From a virus, in the IMG/VR virus record IMGVR_UViG_3300011269_000005, positions 1 to 54,706 of that record: a stretch of 54,706 nt of DNA. One strand, written 5' to 3'. The notes beneath the pieces were generated by a model. It was given only the letters and a program-made list of their open reading frames with translations. It was not told where the DNA came from and ran no database searches. Shown in pieces: positions 22,320 through 29,520 of the stretch (position 1 is the stretch's first letter; each line of letters begins with the position of its first letter). Both the position numbers and the translations under genes were made by a program.

Positions 22320-22748
22320 ATGGCTAGGGTTCATGACGTTGCGGCCTACATTTTAGGCGAGCGCGGGAGCATGACCACTTGGAAACTTCAGAAGTTGGTC
22401 TATTACTCTCAGGCGTGGTCGCTCGTTTGGGACGACAAGCCACTCTTTCAAGCTCGTATCGAGGCGTGGGCGAACGGACCAGTAGTTCCCGTCCTCTACA
22501 GCCATCATCGTGGTGCTTATCAGATCTCGCACTGGCCCAACGGCAGTCGAAGTGGGCTGACCACAAAGGAGCGCGAGACCGTAGATGCGGTGGTGAATTT
22601 CTACGGGCCTAAGACTTCTCAATGGCTCAGCGATCTGACCCATCTAGAAGCCCCGTGGATAAATGCTCGAAAAGGGCTTGCCCCTGGCGAGCGTGGCAAT
22701 GTGGAGATTACTCCCGCTGCGATGCTGGAATACTACAGCAGCCTGTAA
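22320..22748 (+). CDS. Panacea-domain protein (SocA/PanA-type antitoxin, DUF4065)
   Basis: 142 aa from ATG 22320. The sequence ARVHDVAAYIL..., TTWKLQKLVYYSQAWSLVWD and IEAWANGPVVPVLYSHHRG, then WLSDLTHLEAPWINAR, is the Panacea signature (formerly DUF4065, phage GepA/SocA). The family includes antitoxins of diverse toxins and phage-carried solitary copies. No toxin gene is adjacent: upstream is the tRNA and small genes, downstream only a 21-codon frame and a terminator. A phage-borne antitoxin that neutralises a host toxin-based defence is the inferred role; a general chaperone-like role is the alternative. Confidence 0.85.
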   Translation: MARVHDVAAYILGERGSMTTWKLQKLVYYSQAWSLVWDDKPLFQARIEAWANGPVVPVLYSHHRGAYQISHWPNGSRSGLTTKERETVDAVVNFYGPKTSQWLSDLTHLEAPWINARKGLAPGERGNVEITPAAMLEYYSSL

Positions 22749-22883
22749 GATCCGTTGTCCAAAAAGCCAAATCCCATGGTGCCGTCGCAACCGAGGTCGA
22801 CAGCAGTTTAGTCGTAGTGTAAAAGGTGAAAGCGTACCGACCTTATTGGAACTGGCACGCACGAACATATAGGAGAGACGCTT

Positions 22884-22949
22884 ATGCATGAAAGAGCTGG
22901 CCCGACGCGCCTTACGCCTTACCCCAAAGAGGTAATGACTAAGGGCTGA
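22884..22949 (+). CDS. Possible micro-ORF (21 aa)
   Basis: ATG 22884 with AGGAGA seven to nine bases upstream; reads MHERAGPTRLTPYPKEVMTK plus one glycine. Only the ribosome site supports it. Confidence 0.25.
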   Translation: MHERAGPTRLTPYPKEVMTKG

Positions 22950-22983
22950 ACTGGCCAATTCAGGTCGTCAGCAAGTGGAATTG

Positions 22984-23019
22984 CGGGCCATCCAACTCGG
23001 ATGGCCCGTTTTCATTTCA
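22984..23019 (+). terminator. Rho-independent terminator of the early plus operon
   Basis: CGGGCCATCC-AACTC-GGATGGCCCG, ten perfect pairs, followed by TTTTCATTT. It ends the plus-strand run that begins at 18.6 kb, just before convergent minus genes. Confidence 0.85.
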
Positions 23020-23107
23020 GCGCAGCCAGATTTAAGCCGACATCAACCATAGATCCTCCAGAATTCAGGCCCTTAATGCCGAAAGAAGGCGCGGGCGTCG
23101 GTCAGGG

Positions 23108-23320
23108 TCATCGTGGTTGCTCCACGCACGGGAATAAATCTGGGTAATAGGGGTTCCACTTATCTACCTCCAACAGCGCCCAGTGTCGGCAGCGACGACA
23201 GATCCAAGCTCTACCCATTGGCTTGAGCAGGATAGCCGTCCCGCGTACCACGATGTCGGCCTCGATCTCCTGCCAGTCATGCGGATCTGGCGTTTTGTTA
23301 GCGGCAAGCCCTTCCTTCAC
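23108..23320 (-). CDS. Small protein with Cys pair (70 aa), GTG start
   Basis: GTG 23320 overlaps the stop of the upstream gene (GTGA). WICRRCRHWALLEVDKW suggests half a zinc ribbon with the later C near the end. Last gene of the replication cluster. Not recognised. Confidence 0.55.
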   Translation of the reverse strand: MKEGLAANKTPDPHDWQEIEADIVVRGTAILLKPMGRAWICRRCRHWALLEVDKWNPYYPDLFPCVEQPR

Positions 23321-23511
23321 TGGCAGGCGTTTCCCTTCGTTAGTTTGTCGAGTTCCCGTTCCTCGCTCCGCAACGCGCGGTCGACCAAAACCCTCAGCTG
23401 CGCGCGGATGATGTGGTCGCAGACTCCAGCTCTCCTGAGCCGTTCAACCTCACGGTTCAGGTGCTGCTGAATCATCTCCGTGGCCTTCACGTGTGCTGTC
23501 AAATCCATCAT
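23317..23511 (-). CDS. Small helical protein (64 aa)
   Basis: ATG 23511 has GGAGG close upstream (an ATG one codon later is equally possible). MMDLTAHVKATEMIQQHLNR start, then a basic amphipathic helix. Not recognised. Confidence 0.55.
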   Translation of the reverse strand: MMDLTAHVKATEMIQQHLNREVERLRRAGVCDHIIRAQLRVLVDRALRSEERELDKLTKGNACQ

Positions 23512-23560
23512 TAACCTCCGATGCGTACACGTCCATAAACGTATTCTAGGTGTAGGGCGC

Positions 23561-23591
23561 AAAAAACCAGAGGAGATACAGCAAAACCTCT
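23561..23591 (-). terminator. Weak terminator-like hairpin after the RepA-like gene
   Basis: On the minus strand AGAGG ... CCTCT with a 13-base loop, then GGTTTTTT. Short stem, good U tract. Confidence 0.35.
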
Positions 23592-23650
23592 TTAGTTCAT
23601 TGCCTTATTCGCTTGCTGTTGCTGTATGGATCACTTAAGGTCTACAGCAA
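23576..23650. repeat. Three TACAGCAA/TTGCTGTA motifs
   Basis: ATACAGCAA at 23576-23584, its inverted copy TTGCTGTAT at 23619-23627, and TACAGCAA at 23643-23650, with an extra TTGCTG at 23614-23619. They fill the 140-bp gap between the RepA-like gene and the two small downstream genes, so they may be an operator for those genes or part of a replication origin. Confidence 0.5.
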
Positions 23651-23653
23651 ACA

Positions 23654-25687
23654 TCAATCTTGCGATTCCCCGCCAAACAGTTTATCGGTCGGCTTCGCCC
23701 CATCGTAAGGCAACCAATATCGGTAGCCCTTCCCTCTCTTGCTGCGCTCAAGCTGCTTGTTCTCGTAAAGCTGTTTTAAGGCGTTCTGTGCCTCCGGTCG
23801 GTTAATCTCCAATGCCTTCATCACTTCTGTGACCGAAAACTCCTTCCCTGGCTCATCACTCTCGATTAGCGCCATCACCCGCGGTGCATAGACGACCCAT
23901 TTCATCCAGTTCTTGAAGTCCCCTTTCGATGCCGCGATCCCATCGAGACCTACATTCACCACGGTCGGGCTAATCGGCACCCCGCGCGGATCCCGCGCCA
24001 TCGTGCTTTCGACTGTGAAGAGATTATCCGCCCATTTACGAGCCAATATGATCGGGCTGAACCTAGCCGCGATCCCTTGACTACCCAACGCCGCCACCGC
24101 CGCTGTCGCGATATCGGGCAGGTGCTTCGGTGAATGATGGCTCGCCTCGACGTGGCTTTCAGTCTGGGATGCCAATGTCTGCATCATTCCGACGGCTTCC
24201 CGAGTGCCTGCATAGCTCATTTCGTCCTTGATTCCCACGAAATCAAACAGCATATCGCAGGCGATAAAGGCCGTTTTATGACGGATTGCCTGTTCCGCGA
24301 TTGCGTCCAAAACGGCTCTCGGTTCAGCAGCCGCACCTTGCTCCGTATTGACGTGTACCAGCGCCAACGGGTCTTCTCGCGCATTCCAGCCCATCCTCAG
24401 CAACTCCATGCGAGCCGTCATCACTTCGTCCTCAGAGGCAGCATAGATAACATGGCCCTGTAGGGTCTGCCGCCCCAAGAACGGCAGGCCCTTGGCTATC
24501 GCCAGCGCAAGACTGCGCAAAATCGTGCTCTTCCCGTGATGCTTCCCGCCAACGATCAGAGAAATCGCGCTCGAATAAAGCAGGCTCTCTACAACCGGTT
24601 GGCGCTTCAAGTAGGCTTCGTTGGCGATGACCGCTTGATCGCGGTCTTCCCAAATGATGAGTGAACGCGCTGGAACAATTCCGTTGGCGTTGCGGTTCTG
24701 AACAGTCGGGAGCCTGAAGGTATCCTGTAGCTGCGTCGCCAGCCATTGCAGTTCCTCATCTATCTCGACTGGCGTCAGTGCCGGATCGCGCGTCAGCCCG
24801 TCTTGGGGCAAGTTCCGGTGCTTGTTCAGCGAGGCTACCCAGTTATCCAAGGTCGAGCTGGCTAACATCCCCCGTGTCAACTCGCGCTCAGGTCCAAGCG
24901 GCGCCTTATTGAGCATCCCCTCGCTCTCGCCCTTCACCCGGTCATAGAGATTCAACTTCCACGACGTAACGTCAGGAGTCCGCAATGCGGGCACCTCAGA
25001 GCCGTTCTGCGTCCCGTTCTGCCCTGAGGCTAGCTGTCGTCCCGTCCCCCGCTTGACGCCGCCCTCTGCGGGTGCTACTCGTGAATTCTCCTCCGAGTGT
25101 GAAGAAGCTACGTTCGCCGCCCCGGATGCTCGTTCCCCCGACGCCGGGGCGGTCGCGTCTTCGACTCCTATAGTCCAAGCCGCCCCGTTATGTTGGCGTT
25201 CGGTATTTCGCCTTGAGGCCGATCCCCCTGGGCGATCTGATTGAGGCGATATGCCAACTCGCCGAGTTCCTTCCGTGTCAGCATCTGCCGCCCCCCTAGA
25301 TCTATTTCGTAGGCGTCCATCGGCCGTCCCTCGAACGTCCGCAATCGCCGAATCTTGATCTTCCGTGCCCTCATCGCGTCCTCCTGACTGGTTAGCCAAA
25401 TTGGCACGGGCGGCGGGAGTCGAACCTTGCGGAGCATGGCTAGCACTCTCCGCATTTTGCGCCACCTCCGGGTTAACGACCCGGTGCTCTCCCTCGAGAG
25501 CTTCGCCCGTAAACTCCGCCTCTGTCAGCGTCCGCTCGATATCGCACGACAGATAGATGTTCCGCGTGAATTGATGCGCCCTCGCTCGGCATGGCGGCCC
25601 GTGCTTCTTGCACGCCGTCGTGAACGTTCTGGCGTCCTGCCAGGTCACGTCTTCCAGGTCGGCGGCAAGGTCAGAGAGCGTCATCAT
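23654..25687 (-). CDS. RepA-like replicative ATPase (RecA-fold) with winged-helix end
   Basis: 677 aa from ATG 25687, chosen for the ATGA overlap with the upstream stop. Three zones. Residues 1-~85 form a small globular domain with Cys/His (TACKKHGPPCRARAHQF). Residues ~90-255 are a low-complexity Gly/Ser/Arg/Glu-rich linker. Residues ~340-600 are a RecA-like AAA_25/RepA ATPase: Walker A GGKHHGKST near residue 380, Walker B AFIACDMLFDF near 474, then ASHHSPKH. A C-terminal winged helix follows (FSVTEVMKALEINRPEAQNALKQLYEN). The likely role is origin or helicase function with host polymerase. Residues 104-173 overlap a separate gene in another frame. The ATPase alone could also start internally (Met near 24916). 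Confidence 0.78.
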   Translation of the reverse strand: MMTLSDLAADLEDVTWQDARTFTTACKKHGPPCRARAHQFTRNIYLSCDIERTLTEAEFTGEALEGEHRVVNPEVAQNAESASHAPQGSTPAARANLANQSGGRDEGTEDQDSAIADVRGTADGRLRNRSRGAADADTEGTRRVGISPQSDRPGGSASRRNTERQHNGAAWTIGVEDATAPASGERASGAANVASSHSEENSRVAPAEGGVKRGTGRQLASGQNGTQNGSEVPALRTPDVTSWKLNLYDRVKGESEGMLNKAPLGPERELTRGMLASSTLDNWVASLNKHRNLPQDGLTRDPALTPVEIDEELQWLATQLQDTFRLPTVQNRNANGIVPARSLIIWEDRDQAVIANEAYLKRQPVVESLLYSSAISLIVGGKHHGKSTILRSLALAIAKGLPFLGRQTLQGHVIYAASEDEVMTARMELLRMGWNAREDPLALVHVNTEQGAAAEPRAVLDAIAEQAIRHKTAFIACDMLFDFVGIKDEMSYAGTREAVGMMQTLASQTESHVEASHHSPKHLPDIATAAVAALGSQGIAARFSPIILARKWADNLFTVESTMARDPRGVPISPTVVNVGLDGIAASKGDFKNWMKWVVYAPRVMALIESDEPGKEFSVTEVMKALEINRPEAQNALKQLYENKQLERSKRGKGYRYWLPYDGAKPTDKLFGGESQD
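25168..25374 (-). CDS. Nested small gene inside the RepA-like frame (68 aa)
   Basis: Out of frame with the surrounding ORF. ATG 25374 has a perfect AGGAGG five bases upstream. MRARKIKIRRLRTFEGRPMD then AYEIDLGGRQMLTRKELGEL: a compact basic protein with ordinary composition, unlike the low-complexity host frame at this place. Reads like a small phage protein (YEIDIGGR-MLTRK- type); function unknown. Confidence 0.65.
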   Translation of the reverse strand: MRARKIKIRRLRTFEGRPMDAYEIDLGGRQMLTRKELGELAYRLNQIAQGDRPQGEIPNANITGRLGL

Positions 25688-25923
25688 TCTGGATGCCCAG
25701 GGCAACCAGTCTTCGGATCGAAACCTTCGCATGGCCCAGTCGGCAGTAGTTCATGTCCCTTTGCTAACTCGTCCATCAAAGCCTCGCGCAATTCTATCGG
25801 CGAGCGGAAATGACCGCCGTCATCTTTCGTGACCCACTGTAGCGCGCGACGTAAGTCGCGGTCCGAGTAGTGAAGTAGGCCACGCACCGATTGAGCCAGA
25901 TGGATTACGCGGTACGGTTTCAT
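25684..25923 (-). CDS. Small protein of the replication cluster (79 aa)
   Basis: ATG 25923 forms ATGA with the DnaA-like gene's stop. MKPYRVIHLAQSVRGLLHYS then DRDLRRALQWVTKDDGGHFR; ends with GFDPKTGCPGHPE. Not recognised; its place between DnaA-like and RepA-like genes suggests a replication accessory. Confidence 0.6.
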   Translation of the reverse strand: MKPYRVIHLAQSVRGLLHYSDRDLRRALQWVTKDDGGHFRSPIELREALMDELAKGHELLPTGPCEGFDPKTGCPGHPE

Positions 25924-26267
25924 CTGCACTGCTCCATCAATCTTTCGACCAGCCGCGCGAACTGGGGATTCTGCCGCATCCGCCGCGCCACGACGTTGCA
26001 GGAGTGAATGACCGTGGCGTGGTTGCGCCTGAAACTCATGCCGATGCGCGGGAAGGACCAGCCGCACAACTCCCGCACTAGATAGGCCGCTACATGCCGT
26101 GCGGCAGAGACGTGCGCGCGGCGAGTCTCCGTGGCAAAATCGAACTCGGGCGATAGCCGGAACTCGCTACGCACGACATCGCGAATTCGGTCGAGCAGAT
26201 CAATCCGAGGTTGCGACAGCGCTACTAGCCACTCAGGGTCGAACTGGCCAATTAGTTCAGGTTCCAT
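25920..26267 (-). CDS. DnaA domain IV-like DNA-binding protein
   Basis: 115 aa from ATG 26267. HVSAARHVAAYLVRELCGWS, FPRIGMSFRRNHATVIHSCN is the DnaA C-terminal helix-turn-helix (basic loop, S-x-P-x-I-G-x-x-F-x-R-x-H-x-T-V signature) without any AAA+ domain. Such stand-alone proteins bind DnaA-box-like sites or imitate host DnaA. With the RepA-like ATPase it probably forms the phage's origin-recognition and loading pair. Confidence 0.9.
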   Translation of the reverse strand: MEPELIGQFDPEWLVALSQPRIDLLDRIRDVVRSEFRLSPEFDFATETRRAHVSAARHVAAYLVRELCGWSFPRIGMSFRRNHATVIHSCNVVARRMRQNPQFARLVERLMEQCR

Positions 26268-26460
26268 CTTTCCCCTTCTTCGGAAACGCACAGGCAAAAC
26301 ACAACCCGCCGTTGCTACGGTATTCGCTGATTATTTCTTTCGTCATGGCGTTGTACCGGACGATAGCGATCTCTCGTCCGCAAGCCTCGCAGATCGCCGT
26401 CACGTCGCGGTGCGCGGGCAGCTCCGCCGCCCCGAATAACTCGCCCTGTCTGACGCTCAC
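26257..26460 (-). CDS. Zinc-ribbon small protein (67 aa), GTG start
   Basis: GTG 26460 overlaps the previous TGA. ICEACGREIAIVRYNAM...GGLCFACAFPKKGK: two CxxC pairs 30 residues apart form a zinc ribbon. Overlaps the DnaA-like start by 11 bases. Function unknown. Confidence 0.65.
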   Translation of the reverse strand: MSVRQGELFGAAELPAHRDVTAICEACGREIAIVRYNAMTKEIISEYRSNGGLCFACAFPKKGKDGT

Positions 26461-26693
26461 GGCATCGTGCCCAATGCATCTTCGAGAGTCCGAATTAGTC
26501 GACGGATGTCACCTTTGCGTAAGTGTATCCCAGCATCGCTTTCTCGGTAGTCAGGTTCATGGTTCTTTGCTGTAAGCCACATGAACTTTCCGAGTGGATC
26601 GGCGGAACTTTCATGAATCTCTATTTCGGAACCTCGCGAATCCTTAATAATCGGCCAGCGTCGAAATCCGCGGTTGTCTCGTCTAGGTTTCAT
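26457..26693 (-). CDS. Conserved small phage protein (78 aa)
   Basis: ATG 26693 sits seven bases after AGGAG; ATG 26699 is closer to it and less likely. DSRGSEIEIHESSADP...GIHLRKGDIRRLIRTLEDAL resembles small phage proteins with an E-ESS-A...HL-x-x-x-A-x-x-L pattern. Function unknown. Confidence 0.6.
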   Translation of the reverse strand: MKPRRDNRGFRRWPIIKDSRGSEIEIHESSADPLGKFMWLTAKNHEPDYRESDAGIHLRKGDIRRLIRTLEDALGTMP

Positions 26694-26800
26694 CGGCATT
26701 CTCCTCCGCTCGGAAGGTGGGCGTAACTCCGTGATGTAATCCGTCGCGTGCGCAGCGTCAACGGCGCGGCCTTTGTAGTGGACCGTGGTCCAGACTGCTA

Positions 26801-26995
26801 CTAACTGTCAGCCGCTACCTTGCCGTTTCTGGGAACCCGAACCACTGGCTGCTGCTGTGTCAGGAATTTACGCGCCAGAAGCGCCCACAAATCGGCAACG
26901 TCCTGCTGGCGCCGCATTGCCGCTAATTTAAACTGAAGATATTCCGCGCGAGTCAAACGAACGCGAGTGAGTATATCCGAAGCTGATGTGGCCAA
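26801..26995 (-). CDS. Putative ribbon-helix-helix-like protein (64 aa), TTG start
   Basis: TTG 26995. TRVRLTRAEYLQFKLAAMRR then QDVADLWALLARKFLTQQ looks like strand-helix-helix. As the first gene of the minus replication unit and next to tandem operator repeats, it may be the local repressor. Not recognised by family. Confidence 0.45.
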   Translation of the reverse strand: MATSASDILTRVRLTRAEYLQFKLAAMRRQQDVADLWALLARKFLTQQQPVVRVPRNGKVAADS

Positions 26996-27025
26996 TGTCT
27001 AGCCTCTATCCGAAAGGTATTGCAA

Positions 27026-27061
27026 AGTTGAATGGACCATCGAAGTTGAATAGACCATCGA
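27026..27061. repeat. Tandem 18-bp operator-like repeat
   Basis: AGTTGAATGGACCATCGA followed by AGTTGAATAGACCATCGA (one mismatch), then a truncated unit. Lies between the minus -10 box and the 26995 start, where a bound repressor would block the replication unit. Confidence 0.65.
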
Positions 27062-27090
27062 ATGTTGCATATGTCACGCGTAACTGTCAA
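27062..27090 (-). promoter_or_regulatory. Candidate promoter for the replication cluster (minus)
   Basis: On the minus strand TTGACA, 17 bases, CAACAT. A perfect -35; weak -10. Back-to-back with the plus unit. TGTTGCAT/TGTTACAT motifs recur at 27063, 27149 and 27158. Confidence 0.45.
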
Positions 27091-27127
27091 GCCAAGCGCC
27101 AAGACGAAACCTATCAACAGCCCCCAC

Positions 27128-27156
27128 TTGACGCCATCATGTTATGCGTGTTACAT
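27128..27156 (+). promoter_or_regulatory. Candidate promoter for the ParB-like gene
   Basis: TTGACG, 17 bases, TTACAT, ~35 bases before ATG 27191, leaving room for the AAGGAGAG ribosome site. Confidence 0.5.
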
Positions 27157-27190
27157 CTGTTGCATGTTTAGGGTAAGGAGAGAACAAGCT

Positions 27191-27850
27191 ATGGAATCCC
27201 CCGTTGACCTAACGGACGAGTCCCGTGTCGACCGCGCGCCCGCCCAAACTCGCCAGGCGCGTAAGTTATCCCCACAGGAACGCGCGACCCTCCGGCACTG
27301 TGAAAATGCCGTTACCAAGGGTCTGAAGACGTTCTACGAGGTGGGCGACGCACTTAAAACGATCCGCAACCAGCGGCTCTATCGTGAGACCTTCGCATCA
27401 TTTAGGGCCTACTGCCGCGCCCGTTGGGGCTTCGAAGCCGCGAGGGCGAGGCAGTTTATCGCCGCGGCCGATGTTTTCAAGGATGTCGCCGAGGTGAGCG
27501 ATATTCAGCCAGCCAACGAAGCCCAGATGCGCTCGCTTAGTCATCTGGATACCGAGCATCGTCAGCAGGTATGGAAGCTCGCAACCGAACGAGCAGCACA
27601 ACCAACGGAGGCGCTGATTAAAGAGACTATCCGCGAAGTCGTGCCGCAAGAAACCGAAGAACGAAGCATAGCCGTGGCCGACACCGCTGTACTGGTCGAG
27701 CAGATGATTGTAAATGCCGAAACGATGCTGACGACGGTGCTCAATTGGGATGTTCGGCAAGGTCTAGGTTCCGACCAGCGCGACGAACTCCGTCGGCTGA
27801 TTCAGAAAGTGCGGATCGCGATGCGCGATGTGGAAATCCAACTCCGCTAG
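27191..27850 (+). CDS. ParB-related/DUF3102-like DNA-binding protein
   Basis: 219 aa. The frame is open upstream but ATG 27191 has AAGGAG nine bases before it. The core FYEVGDALKTIRNQRLYRET, FASFRAYCRARWGFEAARAR is shared with ParB/Spo0J-like and DUF3102 proteins of phages and plasmids (the helix with R-Y-C-x-x-R-W-G before a helix-turn-helix). A long C-terminal helical part follows. It may organise phage DNA or regulate; a partition role is possible but no ParA-like gene is present. Confidence 0.6.
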   Translation: MESPVDLTDESRVDRAPAQTRQARKLSPQERATLRHCENAVTKGLKTFYEVGDALKTIRNQRLYRETFASFRAYCRARWGFEAARARQFIAAADVFKDVAEVSDIQPANEAQMRSLSHLDTEHRQQVWKLATERAAQPTEALIKETIREVVPQETEERSIAVADTAVLVEQMIVNAETMLTTVLNWDVRQGLGSDQRDELRRLIQKVRIAMRDVEIQLR

Positions 27851-27860
27851 GGACGACAGC

Positions 27861-28022
27861 ATGGACGCACTGACGATTTTGTTACACGCAGTATGGATTG
27901 AAGCAAACTGGCAAACTTACTTGTATCGCCGCAATCTTTATCGACTAGCCTGCAATTTTCCATTAGACCAAGACAGCCTTTGCGGCCGTAATCTGTTTTG
28001 GATGAGCATGCGCCAAATATAA
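27861..28022 (+). CDS. Small aromatic protein (53 aa)
   Basis: MDALTILLHAVWIEANWQTY then LYRRNLYRLACNFPLDQDS. Eleven bases after the previous stop. Not recognised. Confidence 0.4.
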   Translation: MDALTILLHAVWIEANWQTYLYRRNLYRLACNFPLDQDSLCGRNLFWMSMRQI

Positions 28023-28050
28023 AATCGGGCCGTTTCGTGCGTTAGAGTGC

Positions 28051-28079
28051 TTGACAGTGCCTCGCGCTTTTGCAAATAT
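28051..28079 (+). promoter_or_regulatory. Promoter giving a leaderless message
   Basis: TTGACA, 17 bases, AAATAT; GTG start at 28088 lies eight bases after the -10 box, so transcription should begin on or next to the start codon, as with phage lambda PRM-cI. Confidence 0.55.
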
Positions 28080-28087
28080 CGTGAGGC

Positions 28088-28246
28088 GTGAAATCCCAAA
28101 AACAAACCAGTTTTAAAAAAATCCGCTGCGTGGTCTACCTGCCGCCCGCGAGCCATAAACTCTTACGAACGCTCGCTTCTCGGGATTCTCTTAAGACCAG
28201 CCAGAAGGGCGCGCAACTCATTATTGAGGGACTTCGCAATGCATGA
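28088..28246 (+). CDS. Ribbon-helix-helix-like regulator (52 aa), GTG start
   Basis: GTG 28088. SFKKIRCVVYLPPASHKLLR then TLASRDSLKTSQKGAQLIIE: a beta strand followed by two helices, the size and order of an Arc/MetJ-type repressor. The TGA overlaps the next ATG (ATGA). Autoregulation is an inference from the leaderless promoter. Confidence 0.6.
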   Translation: MKSQKQTSFKKIRCVVYLPPASHKLLRTLASRDSLKTSQKGAQLIIEGLRNA

Positions 28247-28518
28247 GGCGCGGGAGCGGGGTACGAGCATCGCACAGGACCGTCGAGATGGCTGAGCAAT
28301 CCATTTGCAAGGGTTGCGGCGCGCCGATTACTTGGGCGGTCACCGAGCACGGCAAACGCATCCCGCTCAACAAGCCGGAGAAGCGGTTCATCCTGGTGCT
28401 TGTCCAGACTCCAACTTATGATCGCGGCGATTTCTATGAGGCACGCATGCGGGAGACATACGCTTCCCACTTCTCATCGTGCCCGAAGGCGGACGAATTC
28501 AGGAAGGAGAACGGCTGA
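28243..28518 (+). CDS. Small zinc-binding protein (91 aa)
   Basis: ATG 28243 (ATGA); a start at ATG 28288 (MAEQSICKGCGAPITW) is more family-like. CKGCGAPI...HGKRIPLN and later H/C (YASHFSSCPKA) form a zinc site typical of small phage nucleic-acid proteins (ITWA-T-HGK-IPL). Function unknown. Confidence 0.6.
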   Translation: MRRGSGVRASHRTVEMAEQSICKGCGAPITWAVTEHGKRIPLNKPEKRFILVLVQTPTYDRGDFYEARMRETYASHFSSCPKADEFRKENG

Positions 28519-28652
28519 TGGCGGAACTAACTCGCGCCGAATTGAAGGCCGCAGTCGAAAAGGAGCCTTGTCACTGCGACTCGGGACTTATCTGCGACCG
28601 CTGCGACTGGCTTGAGGAGATGAGCCAGGAGGAACACGAACACAATGGCTAA
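28518..28652 (+). CDS. Small Cys-rich acidic protein (44 aa)
   Basis: TGATG start. MAELTRAELKAAVEKEPCHC then DSGLICDRCDWLEEMSQEE: four cysteines, probably one zinc. Overlaps the nuclease start by eight bases. Not recognised. Confidence 0.5.
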   Translation: MAELTRAELKAAVEKEPCHCDSGLICDRCDWLEEMSQEEHEHNG

Positions 28653-29520
28653 CGTCGTCCGACTGTCCGCCACGCAGGTTGGGATGTTCCTACGCTGCCC
28701 GCGTCAATGGGCATTCAGATATAAAGAATTCCTGAAGATTCCGCCATCCGGTGCGATGAAACAGTCAGGCGTCTTCCATAGCACGGCCGAGCGGAATTAT
28801 CGGCAGAAGGCGACGACACTAACGGATCTCCCGCTCGACGAGCAGACCGATTTCTTCGCCGAGACCTGGGAGAAGGAATTGACGCGCGAGGAGGTTGTGT
28901 TCGATCAACAGAAGGGCGAGACGGCAACGGTGCTCAAGGATCAAGGCGTCATGATCGTGAAAGAGCATCACGCCAGAATATCGCCCTTCGTTACTCCGGC
29001 ATCGGCCGACTCGGTCGAGGAAAAGATTACGCTCTCGTTGGCAACCGACAAGGGTGCTGGCGTCAATTACGAACTGGTTGCCGTGATCGACGTGACCGAC
29101 ACCAACGGAGTTATCCGGGACAACAAGGCGCTCGGCAAGACGCCCAATCAGAAGGACGTTGACCGCGACATCCAACTCTCGACCTACGCGCTCGCTAAGC
29201 GCTTCCAAACTCAGAAGGCGGAACATGGGTTGGCGCTCGACATCGTGGTCAAGAACAAAACGCCCAAAGCGGTCACGCTGACGACGAAACGAACACGTGA
29301 GACCTTGCAGATTCATCTCCGTGACACTATCGGTCATGTCGCCAAGGCCATAGCCGCTGAAGCATTTCCCGCGAATCCCACTGGCTGGTGGTGCGATCCG
29401 CGGTGGTGCGGATATTGGTCTCGTTGCATGGGGCGCGGACTTAAGACCGTCGATATGGGTCAGAACCTCGAACCGCAACTGAAGGAGAGCATCGACAATG
29501 CCGAACGAACAAAACAATAG
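28645..29520 (+). CDS. PD-(D/E)XK exonuclease (RecB/Cas4-like)
   Basis: 291 aa. RLSATQVGMFLRCPRQWAFR at the start (S-x-x-Q-x-x-x-F-x-x-C-P-R), H45 in the GVFHSTAE helix, D near residue 150 in AVIDVTDTNG followed by VIRDNKALG, then QLSTYALAK: the PD-(D/E)XK-like core. The C-terminal WWCDPRWCGYWSRC gives three clustered Cys which, with the N-terminal Cys, could hold an iron-sulfur cluster as in Cas4/AddB. Likely the resecting nuclease of the phage recombination set. Confidence 0.85.
   Translation: MANVVRLSATQVGMFLRCPRQWAFRYKEFLKIPPSGAMKQSGVFHSTAERNYRQKATTLTDLPLDEQTDFFAETWEKELTREEVVFDQQKGETATVLKDQGVMIVKEHHARISPFVTPASADSVEEKITLSLATDKGAGVNYELVAVIDVTDTNGVIRDNKALGKTPNQKDVDRDIQLSTYALAKRFQTQKAEHGLALDIVVKNKTPKAVTLTTKRTRETLQIHLRDTIGHVAKAIAAEAFPANPTGWWCDPRWCGYWSRCMGRGLKTVDMGQNLEPQLKESIDNAERTKQ

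Larger units (their letters stand above)
22749..23107. other. Non-coding stretch after the Panacea gene
   Basis: 359 bp with only a possible 21-codon frame and a rho-independent terminator. 23020-23107 shows nothing I can assign; it lies between convergent transcription units. Confidence 0.5.
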
